From Metellina segmentata (lineage: Eukaryota > Arthropoda > Arachnida > Araneae > Tetragnathidae), in the NCBI GenBank assembly GCA_947359465.1, contig OX375878.1, positions 94,021,377 to 94,085,376 of the forward strand: a stretch of DNA of 64,000 nucleotides, written 5' to 3'. This document shows positions 39,191 to 50,216 of this stretch, piece by piece. The notes below the pieces were generated by a model that had not been told where the DNA came from, ran no database searches, and saw only the letters and a program-made list of their open reading frames with translations. Within the stretch, counting starts at the first letter, position 1, and every line of letters starts with the position of its first letter. The translations under genes and the position numbers were made by a program.

Positions 39191-40249
39191 CTACTTGTTC
39201 AGCCATTTTGTGTGTTGTGGGTTAAAAAAAATACTGCATAATTTGGAAATTATGTGACTTACAGAGGGTTAAGGGGATTTGAAATGTACGAAAGTTTTCT
39301 TTTTGCTTTAATATTGAAAGCAGCAACAATTTATTTGAATACCTTTTCTTCAAATACGTGTTTGAATAAACAAACGTTGTGTTTTTGAAACAAAAAAGAT
39401 AAAATTTTAAAAAATAATATATTTTTTAGCAATTTAAAATATATATTTATTACAAATATATTCATGCTTGCAACCTTTATTTCTCAAAATAAGTATTGGT
39501 ATGTGTTAGCATCCATGTGCAACCCACTACTAACAATTAGATTGATATAACTTAATTAGTTTGAATAAAAAAAATATGCGTACATCAATTAAAATTATGT
39601 AAAAATAGACAATTTTTTTTGTAATCTTTTTTATTTATTTTTTTATAAAAAGCATCATTTGTACGAAAATTAATCATCAATGGTCAACAAAAAATCCACG
39701 GGATTTCGAACACAATAAAAAAAGTTCGCATTTTAAATTTTATAAATGCCGAATAATGATATTGGGAAAAAAAATCGCTTAATTTGTTTATAGGAACAAA
39801 TTAAACGTAATATCTGTCACAACAGACCTTAAATTCATTCGTTTCAATGAGCTTAATTTTTTTATGGATAAAATTTTACTGTTATAGTATGAAATTAACT
39901 TTTTGGTTAAATCTATATCGTGGTCTCTCTCTCTCTCAGATGTGATTTAAATTTATGATGTAATACCGTGTTTACCTACACTTATTTCAGGCCACTTCTA
40001 AGAAATTTTAATAAAAACAAGAAAATTTTTACGGATGAAGGATTTTGTCGCAGCACTGTTTCGTGTTTGAAATCACTTCGCATAAAACAAAGAATAACTT
40101 TGCATGTTGAATCAATTAGCTAGATTTTTACCGAATGGTAATTTGTGTTTCATATTATGTTCTTCAGTCCGCCCAGATTTCTCACTGCTTTGAATGACCG
40201 AGTTTCACCTTAACTTCGTAAACGACATAATCCACTCATTTTGGGGTCG
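39191..40249. other. Non-coding, nothing recognised
   Basis: AT-rich with a short (CT)n run near 39930. No coding or element ends were recognised. Confidence 0.35.
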
Positions 40250-40560
40250 CATTCAGTGTTAGAGAAACCAATAAAAACGCCCAAGTTCCAGAAAATTTTA
40301 AGCCAGTTTTAAGAACAATTGAAATATTACCATGTTCCATGGTGGAGTGCGAGCGCGGTTTTAGTTTAATGAATAACAGTGTAATAGATTTGAGATCATC
40401 TTTATTGATTTCAAACATCACCAATCTAATATTTATTAATGCAAATGGACCACCTATAGAACACTTTCAACCGGAAAAAAAAATTGTAAATTCTTGGTTG
40501 GCCAACCATTGCTTTTCAGTAGACAATAGATCAAGAGTATGCGCTACAAAAAGACACTGA
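40250..40560 (+). pseudogene. hAT transposase C-terminal (dimerisation) fragment
   Basis: The frame reads VLRTIEILPCSMVECERGFS, then LMNNSVIDLRSSLLISNITN and GPPIEHFQPEK, ending at TGA 40558-40560. The 'S-x-ECERGFS-LMN' block is the conserved hATC dimerisation signature. Only this C-terminal piece is present; no upstream catalytic segment or TIR was seen. It differs from the element at 11946-15660 and could be part of another copy. Confidence 0.78.
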
Positions 40561-40997
40561 GACGGATTGCTCTCATCAAGCAGTTAATATTTCAATGAAA
40601 ATTATTATTGAAATATTAATATTTCAATGAAAATAATAGAGGTAGGCCTTAAAATCTATTTTAAAAAATTACTTCCTACTTTAGATGTGTTTAAATATTT
40701 TTCTCTTATCATTTTCTGTAATTTTTATACATCATAGTTAAATAGTGATATTTTCAAATTTGAATATCACTCGATGCCAGTCTGCATATTTTGCTTTGCA
40801 TAAATACAGTAAACTCCCAATAACTAGAACCTTGTGAACACGAATTTCTGCTTGAGTCGAAGTTTCTTCAAAGTTCCACAATTCTCCTTTCCTGTAACAT
40901 AAAATTAATATAGGCTTTTTTTCTTTCGATAATTTGAACTTAGATTAATTCGAACATATTCCCCGGTCCTTACCCCATGGGAGCAACAAATTCGTTG

Positions 40998-41624
40998 AAA
41001 TTTTCAATCTGTCTTTGCGATTATGATTTTACAAAAAAGAACTAAACAATTCCAGTAAAAAAAATGTTTGTTTGTTTTCCTTCCCTTCGCTGGAATTGTT
41101 TGAGCGCAGGAAATGGAATCTGATTTCACGATAGCTAAGGTCAAATTCGTATGTGAAAAAGTATAAAAAGTTACAATTTGAAAAATATTTATTTAATGAA
41201 AATCATATATTTAGGTTTCTAAGTAATGTAACATTTTACGCAGATTTCAAATCCGTTGAAATGTTTCTTTTTTTTTTAACGATCTAGGAAATAGAAAAAA
41301 AAGAACTACAAAACTCCAGTTAAAACTTTATTGGTTTTGTTCGTCCGCTGAAATCTTACCTCGGAATATCAAACGGAAAAGATAAATTAAGAATCTGTCA
41401 TATCTTTTTACTGTTGGCATTCTAAGGAAAACAATAATAATTAAGTTCCAATAAATAAATTTTAAAATGTTTTGGATAAAATTTTAAAATTTAGGCGCGA
41501 TATAGAAAATCGCAAAAAATTCGGACTACCTGTGTGCCAAATATCATTATTGTAAATGCCATAGATTCGTCAGGGAAGTACACAGAGACACACAGACAAA
41601 CCATTCATTTTGTAATAGTAGAGA
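40998..41624 (-). mobile_element. Helitron family 1 (minus), 3'-truncated
   Basis: The minus-strand 5' end TCTCTACTATTACAAAATG is at 41624, followed inward by the block gcacacaggtagtccgaat. Further in are cagatttcaaatccgttg and the ggaaatggaatctgatttc region shared with 46127-46620. The 3' hairpin is missing. Confidence 0.7.
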
Positions 41625-41837
41625 TATTCGGCTGGTTTATGAGCCTTAGAATAAAACCTTTTTGTGTATTAATTTCTTTTCTTATCTGAATTTGGAGTAT
41701 GTACTTTCTGGTCTTAAAATTCTCTTGGGACGTCACAAATAACTTTCCTTCGTCTAGCAAATTCAGTACGTGCTCGGACCCGCAGATTCAACGTGCCGGT
41801 TCTTCATGAAATTTTTTTTTCTTGGTTGGGGTATAGA

Positions 41838-42300
41838 AGTTGCACTGGAGCAACGTAGCTGGCTATTGGCAACTGTCCGTGATCCATCCCGAAGGGAAAG
41901 ATCTGACGACAACAGCTCGTAGTTTCGAACCATGATCAGATCACGAGGTTAACACCTTGGTAGGTAGTAGTTGAATTGACGTCGCACTGGAGCAACACAA
42001 AGGGCTATGGAGGACAGTCTGGGATCAATCCTGAAGAAAAAAGATCCGATGACAACACCTCGTAATTTTCAACTGCGGTCAGATGACAAGGTCAATCCCC
42101 AGCTGGTACCCCACTCTTCCAACTTCCACACCCAGCCAACGTGAAAAATGACATGTTTATGGTAATAGTTATCAATTAACGTCGCAATGGCGGGCTATAG
42201 GCGACAGTCTGGGATCAATCCTGAAGGGAAAGAACCGAGGACACCTCGTAAGTTTGATCCACGGTCAGATGACTAGGTCACTCTTCAGCGAAAACGACTC
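41838..42300 (-). repeat. Three successive SINE 3'-tail copies
   Basis: On the minus strand there are three partial SINE tails in a row (about 41838-41960, 41975-42150, 42170-42295). Each has the motif order disrupted head, 'gatc..c..gaaccatgatcagatcac' (tgaccgtggttc inverse), 'gggatcaatcctgaag' and a 'gtcgcactggagcaac' end. The middle copy also keeps the ccaacttccacacccagccaac block. Confidence 0.65.
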
Positions 42301-42867
42301 AGACAAAATATTTGGGCGATACTGATGCCCTGTGTTACTACACAGAATTTCTATACATTTAAAAATTGAAGTGGAACTTCATACAAGTTCATTACAATTG
42401 TTGGTTTGCCATGCTCGGCAGAAAAGACGCATGAAAGTCACGCTCTATCTAATCGTTGATGATCCCGTGTAAGTCTAGTGAAGTTAAAGAGAGAGGTTGG
42501 TGATCTTTCGCCTTGATGTGGACGGGGAAATAATTTATAGAATCTTTTTCTAAGTTTCACGTACAGTTCAGTGATTCTATGAAAGTAACTTTTGCTTTTG
42601 TATTTCGAAATTCGTCGGCCATGGAATTCGTAGGCTTCAAAAATGGATCCTAATGAAGATTATGAAAGAATGCAATCATCGTAATCGTGGAATGTTTGTT
42701 CTGTAGTTCACAGCAGTCGCACGCCGAGGTTACATCAAAGTCTATTCCGAGATGTTTCGCTTTTTGAAAATATGAAAATGTTCCGCGTGAAAATTGAAGG
42801 ATGTGTGCTTTTTAATGATATCCGCACGCGCGGAAACCTACAATAAAGATATTCCTTTGATTCTCAA
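42301..42867. other. Non-coding, nothing recognised
   Basis: No coding or repeat ends were recognised. Confidence 0.35.
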
Positions 42868-43053
42868 GGGGCCGCGATAGCCCGGATAGAAGAGTAGCCG
42901 ATTAGTAAACGGAGGGTTGCGAGTTCGAATCCTACCAAAAGACCGTCGTGTACAAAGGGGGCTGGTGCTCGTTAAATCTGTCGTGGCCTCAAATATCCTC
43001 AAGTTGGCGTGTTGTGGAAGTTTGGAGAGTGGGGTTCCAGCTCAGGTGTGACC
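42868..43053 (+). repeat. tRNA-derived SINE, family A2 (interrupted)
   Basis: The head is ggggccgcgatagcccgg, the B-box is gcgagttcgaatcc, and the body is ttaaatctgtcgtggcctca and gtggaagtttggagagtggg. It stops at ctcaggtgtgacc where a hAT end (cagaggtggac) begins. It is the partner of 43725-43907. Confidence 0.8.
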
Positions 43054-43450
43054 CAGAGGTGGACTAAGCGGTCGCGTAGTGCCCGGAATATCAAAGAGGC
43101 CACGAGGTCTCAAAATTTATTTTTATTAGGGACTTTTCATTAGAAAAAGGTTACTGGTTGAATTTTTCTAATGGCGCAGACCAGAAAGACGTGTCCGAAT
43201 CTCATTATGTGTCACCATTCTTTGGTGATATAGGATCTTGAATAAACATTAACATAAGTTAAGATTGTATAAAATCTCATTAACAGAATGTATGTTTTTC
43301 TATTTACAAAGTAAGACTTGTAATAGCACTGTATCCGTGGGCGATGGTATTGGGGATTTGCATTTGGTTCTTTTATCCCCAAGCTCTAGAAGTTGAAGAT
43401 TGAAGGGAGATTGGTCTACTACATATCTACCGCTTCCACAAATAAAAATT
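43054..43450 (+). mobile_element. hAT (ZMYM-type) 5' end, decayed copy
   Basis: Begins CAGAGGTGGACTAAGCGGTC immediately after the interrupted SINE, followed by cggaatatcaaagagg and ttatttttattagg, the same order as at 43908. No transposase is recognisable. Confidence 0.55.
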
Positions 43451-43549
43451 GTTTGTGTTTTAAGGAATAAATAATGCAGGTGGAATAAATTGCAGCACTG
43501 AAACGTTTTGCTTTCTAGACAAATTATTCCAGTATCTATTTAAAAATCG

Positions 43550-43683
43550 GGCTGGTCTATAAAATCGCAAAAAATTCGGGACTACATGTGTGCCAAATTT
43601 CATTATTGTAAATGCCATAAATTCGTCAGTACACTGCGTACACGCACACACAGAAACTTCATTTTATAATAGTAGAGTAGAGA
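43550..43683 (-). mobile_element. Helitron family 1 (minus), 5' fragment
   Basis: The minus-strand 5' end TCTCTACTCTACTATTATAAA is at 43683. The inner block is gcacacatgtagtcccgaat. Truncated after about 130 bp. Confidence 0.68.
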
Positions 43684-43724
43684 AGAAGAAGAAGAGATAT
43701 CTCTTGGCACACTTAAACTAAACA

Positions 43725-43907
43725 GGGCCGCAGTAGCCCTGTTGTATGAGGAACTGATTAGTAAACGTATGGTTGCGAGTTCGAATCCTACCAAAAGACC
43801 ATCGTGTACAAGTGGCTGGTGCACGTTAAATCTGTCGTGGCCTCAAATATCCTCTTGTTGGCGTGGTGTGGAAGTTCGCATGGTGAGGAGCCAGCTCAGG
43901 TGTGATC
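43725..43907 (+). repeat. tRNA-derived SINE, family A2 (interrupted)
   Basis: The head is gggccgcagtagccctg and the B-box gcgagttcgaatcc. The body follows the copy at 42868. It is interrupted at exactly the same point (ctcaggtgtgatc) by a hAT end. Confidence 0.8.
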
Positions 43908-44895
43908 CAGAGGCGGATTTAGTGGTCGCATAGGGCCCCGGAATATCGAAGGGGCCCCGAGGTCTTAAAATGTCTTTTTATTAGGGTTCGAGGAAAGTTG
44001 TGACCTGCAAAAAGGGATTGCGAAAATGCAGAAGTTAGAGATAGTCCAGAAAGACGCCTCGATATAGACATCGAAGTAAGAAATGATAAGGCTTTATGGC
44101 CAACAATATTAACACAGTTGCTATTATTGACCATATTCCTAATAACAAGCCAAAAAAATATCTGGAATATAGAGAATTTGAAATCAATGTACAAAGGGAC
44201 AGAGATGAAGTGTATTACAGAGTACTTTCTTATGATCATTTTTACAGAAATATATCAAATGGAATTATAGAAAAAAAGAAAGTGGCTAATATTTTCAGAA
44301 ACAAGCAAAAGTGTGTTTACTGCTACCCTTGCAAACTTTACTCAACGTCAAAGTCTAAATTAATATCTGGTTTGCATAATTGGAGATCATTTGCTGTTGT
44401 TTTATCGGACAACGAAGTTTCAAAAGAACACATGTCAGCCCTGTGTACCATGTATAAAAGATCAAGAAAATTCAATATATTTTACACTCAACTATTACAG
44501 GAAAAGGAAAAAGAAGTATGTTACTGGAGAGATGTATTGAAAAGAATTATATTAACAACAAAATTATTGAGTAGCTTAGGATTGGGATTTAGGGGTCACG
44601 ATGAATGTAAAGATTCCAATAGGAAAGGAAATTATTTAACCTGCTTGGAATACCAAAGTGGATGAGATGAGTTCTTGAAGTTACATCTACAAAAATATTC
44701 CAACAAAGGGCGTGGAAATATAAATTATTTATCTCATAATATTAGTGACGAATTTGTAGATCTTATTTGAGCTTATCGAGAGCTGAAATAATTGAAGAAA
44801 TCAAATCTGCGACTTTTTATAGTATAATTGTTGACTCCACTTACGATATTTCGCGTGTCGATCAACAAACTTTTGTGATAACATATTTCATCTTG
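43908..44895 (+). mobile_element. hAT (ZMYM1-like) element, 5' part
   Basis: The 5' end is CAGAGGCGGATTTAGTGGTC inside a SINE. The interior encodes a ZMYM1-type transposase N-terminus (44096-44890). The 3' part is lost where a Helitron 5' end begins at 44896. Confidence 0.72.
44096..44890 (+). pseudogene. ZMYM1/hAT-like transposase with TTF-type zinc finger, N-terminal part
   Basis: The TTF-type zinc-finger region reads KCVYCYPCKLYSTSKSKLIS then GLHNWRSFAVVLSDNEVSKE-H, with the cysteine pair and a late His. It is followed by KEVCYWRDVLKRIILTTKLL, LGLGFRGHDECKDSNRKGNY and, after a TGA at 44663-44665, KYSNKGRGNINYLSHNISDE. The GLxFRGH(D/N)E block is the signature of the DUF4371 region in this hAT group. 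A second in-frame TGA lies near 44768. The catalytic core and dimerisation region are missing. Upstream sequence to the TIR has no intact start. Dead copy. Confidence 0.75.
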
Positions 44896-45010
44896 TCTCT
44901 AATATTATAAAAGGAAGTGTTTGTTTGTTTCTGCACTCAAAGTGCTGGCGAATCTATGGCATTTACAGTAATAGGATTTGGCACACAGGCAGCCCGAATT
45001 AAGTAACCGA
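44896..45010 (+). mobile_element. Helitron family 1 (plus), 5' fragment
   Basis: The 5' end is TCTCTAATATTATAAAAGG, then gaatctatggcatttacag and tttggcacacaggcagcccg. It is truncated after about 115 bp. It cuts off the hAT element before it. Confidence 0.7.
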
Positions 45011-46123
45011 ATCACGTTAACAATAACATTGATAGCCCAGTAACCGCCTTACCGCCACATATGATTTGATTTTTTTTTAAATTCGAATCTCCTAAATTTG
45101 TATTTACGTATATTTGTGACTCGTTTTTTCGCTTGAAAAATATATAGAATAAATAGCTTTAGAATGATTAAATCAATATTACAGTGTAGTAGAATAAATC
45201 ATCTTTAACTCTTAATTTAAAAAATTCTAAATGTTTGTATTGAAACTGAATACATTTGAGCAATGATTTGTCAAATTATCAGAGGGCTCTTAAATTAATA
45301 CAAGACCATACATTGGTTCCTCTGATGTTCCATATATGGGTATCCTTTGAAGCAAACATAATGTTCATTCCTACCTTTTCGTTTTTTCTAGAATTCTTAA
45401 ACAGAAAAGGTTGAAAATAGTTTTTATTCTCTCTTAGTTCTAAAAAAATACTGTAATTTTCTTTCTTCCGCAACCTTGATTCAAGTGACCGATCAGTGAA
45501 AGTGAGACCTCTGAAGATGCAGTGGTCTCACACCGTTTGGTACAAAACAAGAGCAGTTTGATTTGTTTATTTATGTTATTTTTGTCTTGTGTGTGAAACA
45601 ATGCACTGGGCGTCCTTTCGTTCGTTTTGGGAATGCATTTTAAGGATTGAATCATTAACCCGAATGCTTTCATTACTTTCTTCCTGCCCTTTGCAATGGA
45701 GGTCAACAAGTCTTCCGTTTCGTTTTCGCTGAAAAAAAAATTTGTTTTGTAATTAGTCTCCTGAAAAAAAAGAAAAAAAAAACTTAGTGTGGAAATACCG
45801 TATGAAACAAGAGAATCATCATAGCAAGATATCTGTTTGTGTCCTTGGTCCATAATTTTTGTTTTGTATACTTGGAAAATTCCCAGCTTTTGAAAACTTT
45901 TCATTTTAAAAACTTCTCTTGTACAGGGCAAAAGTCTAATACATTACATTATTTATTTCGCATCAGAAACGTTTTACGCACATTTGTTTTTCCTTATTAG
46001 TTTTTATATTTGTTATCAATGAATTCAACGTATACTGGAACTCAAGCTTTTATACCGATAATGAGATACGGACATTTTTATGATTTACTGTCCCAGAAAT
46101 GCAGTGTTTTTTTTTTATCAAAG
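45011..46123. other. Non-coding or unresolved; one minus-strand open frame
   Basis: A minus-strand open frame (45440-45931) includes SENETEDLLTSIAKGRKKVM and TNERTPSALFHTQDKNN after an acceptor-like tttttttttcag (about 45733). It has a coding-like look but no donor, start or family could be fixed, so no gene is called. Confidence 0.3.
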
Positions 46124-46620
46124 GATTAGCCACTGCGTGGCCAGCGCGGCGTTGCCCGTTACAGTTCTTTTCGTGGGGTCAGGTGTTCGATCAGGTGCTC
46201 GCTAACCCCCGGTGATTATTACGAATTCCCATTTGGTTTGCAGCTTTTGGATAACAGCCATAACAGCGTTGGCGAATGCGGCCAAATTCGAATTGCGAAA
46301 AGATCCAATCGGCGTGACGTCACAATCTCATGCAAAAATATAAATATTTAATTGAAAAATTATTTTTTTAAAGAAAATCAAATGTGTAAGGTATCTATCT
46401 GGTGTACAATTTTCCGCAGAGTTCAAATCCGTTGAACTTTGCAATCTATCTTTAACGATTCCGTTTAACGAACTAAACAATGCCAGTCAAAAAAAATTTT
46501 GATTTGTTTTGCTTTCCTTGGCTGGAAGCGTTTGAGTGCAGGAAATAGAATCTGTGATTTCTCGAACACGATCAAGGTCAAATTCGTATCTTTCTTTTCT
46601 ATTATAAAAGAAAAATTTCC
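46124..46620 (-). mobile_element. Helitron family 1 (minus)
   Basis: The minus-strand 3' end is the hairpin ctggccacgcagtggct (CTAAT here instead of CTAGT). The interior has ctgaccccacgaaaagaact, ccaaatgggaattcgtaat and gacgtcacgccgattgg. The 5' end is eroded (tattataaaag near 46605). Confidence 0.72.
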
Positions 46621-47095
46621 GATCTTTTTCAGGTTTATTCGCTTTGTGATTGGTAGATAGCGAGTCTAATGGTTCAACGGGCTAATGAATTTGGACCATG
46701 CACAGACGATAAACACAGTTATATTTTTTAATTAATTCATTTATAAAATTTGTAGTTTGCAATGTTTTTTTTTCTCCTTAATGCTGTATATTTAATATTT
46801 ATTCCTTAAAGCTTTATCTGTAACAATTATTATTTTTCTCTCCTTAAGATAGATTTTAGTGTCCTGTTTTTTCTTTTTTTGTGTGGAAACCTTTACTAGA
46901 ATCTTTTGTACCCAAAATACTATGTCTTATTTATGTAATTTTTTCTCTTCAGTTTTCACTGCAATCTAATTCAGAACAATAAAAGTAAAGCCGTCTCTTT
47001 TGCTGCAACACAAACTTAATTCACTTTTGTAATAATAATAATTTACCCTTGAATCCTTTTTGCAAGTAAAAATGGGCAGTCCAGCGTTGTCACAC
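46621..47095. other. Non-coding, nothing recognised
   Basis: AT-rich with no recognised feature. Confidence 0.35.
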
Positions 47096-47104
47096 GATGA
47101 AAAA

Positions 47105-47197
47105 AAATATATAGTTCGCGAAGCGAATTAAATATAATTACGTAGCAATCATCGGGGGTTGACGAGCGATAGCGAGCAGGGGGCGGAGCCCTCTAGT
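47105..47197 (+). mobile_element. Helitron 3' end (GC-hairpin subfamily, plus)
   Basis: Contains gttcgcgaagcgaatt, gagcgatagcgagc and the terminal hairpin gggggcggagccct followed by CTAGT at 47193-47197. The same 3' end type is at 23150-23234. The body is missing. Confidence 0.68.
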
Positions 47198-47199
47198 GG

Positions 47200-47666
47200 G
47201 GAAAAAAATAAAAGTTACATTTTAAAAATTATTTATTTAAAGAAAATCACATTTTTAGGTATCGATCTAATGTAAAATTTTCAATCCAGATTTCAAATCC
47301 GTTGAAATTTTTACTCTTATCTTTACGATCTAAGAGATAGAAAAAAGAGCTACAAACTCAAGTTAAAACTTTATTTGTTTTGTTCGTCCGCTAAAATAGT
47401 TCCTCGGAAACTCAAACGGAAAAAACAAATTAAGAATCTGTTGTTTCTTTATACTATTGCCATTCTATAAGGAAAACTATAATAATTAAATTCCATTAAA
47501 TTCATTTTAATGTTCTAGATTGAAATTTAAAATTCGGCACGACCCAAAAATTGCAAAAAAATTTGGACGACCTGTGCTCTAAATCCCATTACTTAAGTTC
47601 CATATATTCATCAGGATCAAATTAAAAAAAAGACAGACAAACACTTCCTTTTATAATAGTAGAGAG
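47200..47666 (-). mobile_element. Helitron family 1 (minus), 5' part
   Basis: The minus-strand 5' end TCTCTACTATTATAAAAGG is at 47666, with interior blocks cagatttcaaatccgttg and tttgttcgtccgctaaa, the latter shared with 41330. It abuts the opposite-strand 3' end at 47197, so the pair forms an inverted composite. Confidence 0.7.
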
Positions 47667-48233
47667 ACCGTTTCGTTCTGAAATAACTTTTAAATAAAGC
47701 ATTTTGAATTAATTTTTTTTTACATATTGTTCAACCCAATGATAATTGTGAGTTGCGGCGTAGTTAAAGCATTTTTTTTTCAAGTATGCTTTGAAAAAAG
47801 GTTACTGTCAATTGTGAACGTATAATGTTGCAAAATTGGTTTCTGTCTGTAATTGATCTACAGGGCTTACAGCACATGTGGTTACAACCAGTTGGAGAAA
47901 CATGTCATTCAGCTCGTACACCCTTACGAATTCTAAAGAGTATATTTCTTGGCTGAATAATGTTAAAATCATGTGATGTCAATAGGCGCCCTCATGCCTC
48001 GGTCCCCTGGTTTAACCACGCCTTATTTTTTCTATTGGCCTACTCAGAGGAACTAGTCAGCCGAAACAAATGGACATCTATTCACGAGCTTAAGTCAAAC
48101 ATTCGATAAGAAATTAAACAGATCATTCCGGAAATGTGTTCAAATGTTTAAATTTCGGGACCTATTTCTTACACATTTTACATACAAAGTAATTGAGAAT
48201 ATAAGCACCAGCACGAAAAATAAAATAAACCTA
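47667..48233. other. Non-coding, nothing recognised
   Basis: No coding or element ends were recognised. Confidence 0.35.
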
Positions 48234-48453
48234 CAAGGGGTGTTCAAATGAAAAGGTACGAAACGTCGTAACAACGTAACCGTTAACATATTTGCCTATG
48301 CCGCTATGGGAGAACGTAGCGAGACATATAGGGATGCGATTGAAATCTCCGGCGTGGATCGGAGCATGCGCGGGCGCCCGCATGTACAGGAGAGAGCAGG
48401 GGCTTTTATAAAGAGCGCCGTCCAATTGACGCGGCAGTGCGTGTGACGGCAGG

Positions 48454-49465
48454 ATGACGTTCACATTGCAAAATTCGAAGATTGAGGAGCAGCGAGGCGT
48501 TATCCGATTTCTGACAGCGGAAGGTGTTAAACCGGTCGTTATTCATCGCCGGATGGTGACCGTATACGGGGAAGACTGTGTGTCCGACAATTCAGTGAGA
48601 AAATGGAGTGCCTGTTTTCGTACAGGCCGTGAGAGTTTGGTTGATGACCCGAGACCAGGCCAAGCAAACACAGTCATCACTGCCAATCACATCGACAATA
48701 TGGACGACCGAGTGAGAAGTGATCGGCGTGTCACATTGCGAATGTTGGCGGTGAAGTTGGATGTCAGCGTTGTAACAGTGTAGACAATTGTTCACCACTG
48801 GTTGCGTTATCGGAAGGTGTGCGCGCAGTGGGTTCCGAAGCAGATCAACGATTAGCAAAAGGAACTACGTATGGGGCTAGCACTTCATCTGTTTCGGTAT
48901 CATGAAGACTCCGCTTTTCTGCAGCGGATCGTCACAGGTCATGAGAGCTGGTGCCATCAATACGAGCCAGAGACAAAGCGGGACAACAAGCAGTGGAAGC
49001 ATGCGTCGTCAGCACCTCCCCCTCAAGAGCTCAAAGCCATGGCGTCAGCAGGGAAGGTGTTGCTCACCGTCTTTGTCGACGTCCAAGGTCCGCTACTTGT
49101 TGAATTCCTCGAGCACAGAAGAACCATTAACTCCGATGTGTACTGTGAGACACTCCGAAGCCTACGCAGGTCCATCAAGAACAAAAGATCGGGGCTGCTC
49201 ACGGAGGGTGTGGTTCTGCTCCATGATAACGCGCGTCCACACGTCTCCAGGGTCACAGACGCGGAACTGGACAAGTTCAAGTGGGAGCAGCCTTACCATC
49301 CGCCCTACAGCCCGGACATGTTGCCCTGCGATTTCTATGTGTTTGGTCCCCTGAAAAAAACATCTGAAAGGGAAGCGTTTCTACTGGGACGACGAACTCA
49401 AGGACGCTGTGAAGGACTGGGTCCACCGATCAACCGGCCGGGGCAGAGATAGAAACTGTGGTTAA
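48454..49465 (+). pseudogene. Mariner transposase, inactive
   Basis: The frame starts MTFTLQNSKIEEQRGVIRFL and contains the HTH region with DDPRPGQANTV. The catalytic part has TGHESWCH (the family has Asp where His stands, codon 48940-48942), then LLHDNARPH and YSPDMLPCDFYVFGPLKK. TAG codons at 48781-48783 and near 48853 break the frame. An extra A in the poly-A run after GPLKK (about 49355) shifts the end, which then reads GKRFYWDDELKDAVKDWVHR to TAA at 49463-49465. The altered first Asp alone would abolish a DD34D active site. Dead copy, but clearly recognisable and not very old. Confidence 0.9.
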
Positions 49466-49473
49466 TATGACAA

Positions 49474-49790
49474 GCCGACCAAACTGTTTCGTAGTTAAGG
49501 TGTTAGCCTCTAGATCGGAAGGTTCCTGGTTCGAATCCGGGTCCGGGCATGGATGTTTGTATGCGTATGGTGTAGCGGTGTCTCGTGCACCTTAAATCTG
49601 TCGTGGCCGAAAGTCCTCACGTTGGGTTGGTGTGGAAGTTTGGAGAGTGGGGTGCCAGCTCAGGTGTTGTTTCGTCATCTGACCGTAGTTCAAAATTACG
49701 AGGTGTTGTCCTCGGATATTTCCCTTAAGGAATTGATCCCGGACCGTCGTCAATAGCCCGTTGTGTTGCTCTAGTACGACGCTAATTAAA
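49474..49790 (+). repeat. tRNA-derived SINE, family A (full length)
   Basis: The head is gccgaccaaactgtttcgta and the B-box is ggttcgaatccgg. The body is ttaaatctgtcgtggccgaa, ggtgtggaagtttggagagt and catctgaccgtagttcaaaa. The 3' end is cgtcaatagcccgttgtgtt followed by tacgacgctaatt. It sits inside the mariner element and is the most complete copy seen. Confidence 0.85.
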
Positions 49791-49958
49791 AATTACCAAA
49801 TTATCATCGTCATGGCCACAGGAATTCTGGAAACAAGGAATCCTTCGGCTCGTAAATCAATGGGATCGTTGTGCTCAGGCCTATGGTGCATATTTTGAAT
49901 AAAGTCTTCATTTATACCCACAGTGTCGTTTTGTACCTTTTCATTTGAACAGCCCTTG

Positions 49959-50216
49959 TTCATGATTTAAAACATTTTTGAATAGAAATGTATGAGCATG
50001 ACATTTAAGCGCTTTTCTTAAATGTTAATATGACAAATAAAAAATTTTGAAACTGCGATAAGTGTTTGGATAAGCAATTCCAATATAAATCGTGCGTCAC
50101 TCGTACTTGTTTCACCTTCAAATATTTCTTTAACTCTCCATTCGTCGCAAGTCTTTTTTGACAAATCAGATCGCGGTGCGTATGGGAGATACTCGTTTCC
50201 CATGTTAGTTACACGT
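49959..50216. other. Non-coding, nothing recognised
   Basis: No feature was recognised. Confidence 0.35.

Larger units (their letters stand above)
48234..49958 (+). mobile_element. Mariner element (SETMAR-type), SINE-interrupted
   Basis: The left end CAAGGGGTGTTCAAATGAAA is preceded by TA. The right end is the inverse TTTCATTTGAACAGCCCTTG. The TIRs run to about gtacgaaacg. The interior is GC-richer than the neighbourhood and encodes one dead transposase. A SINE lies at 49474-49790; without it the element is about 1.4 kb, close to the usual mariner size. Confidence 0.88.

Noticed and set aside
48902..49354. 150-codon open frame overlapping the mariner transposase
   Set aside because: Shadow in another frame of a GC-rich coding sequence; no mariner motifs in this frame.
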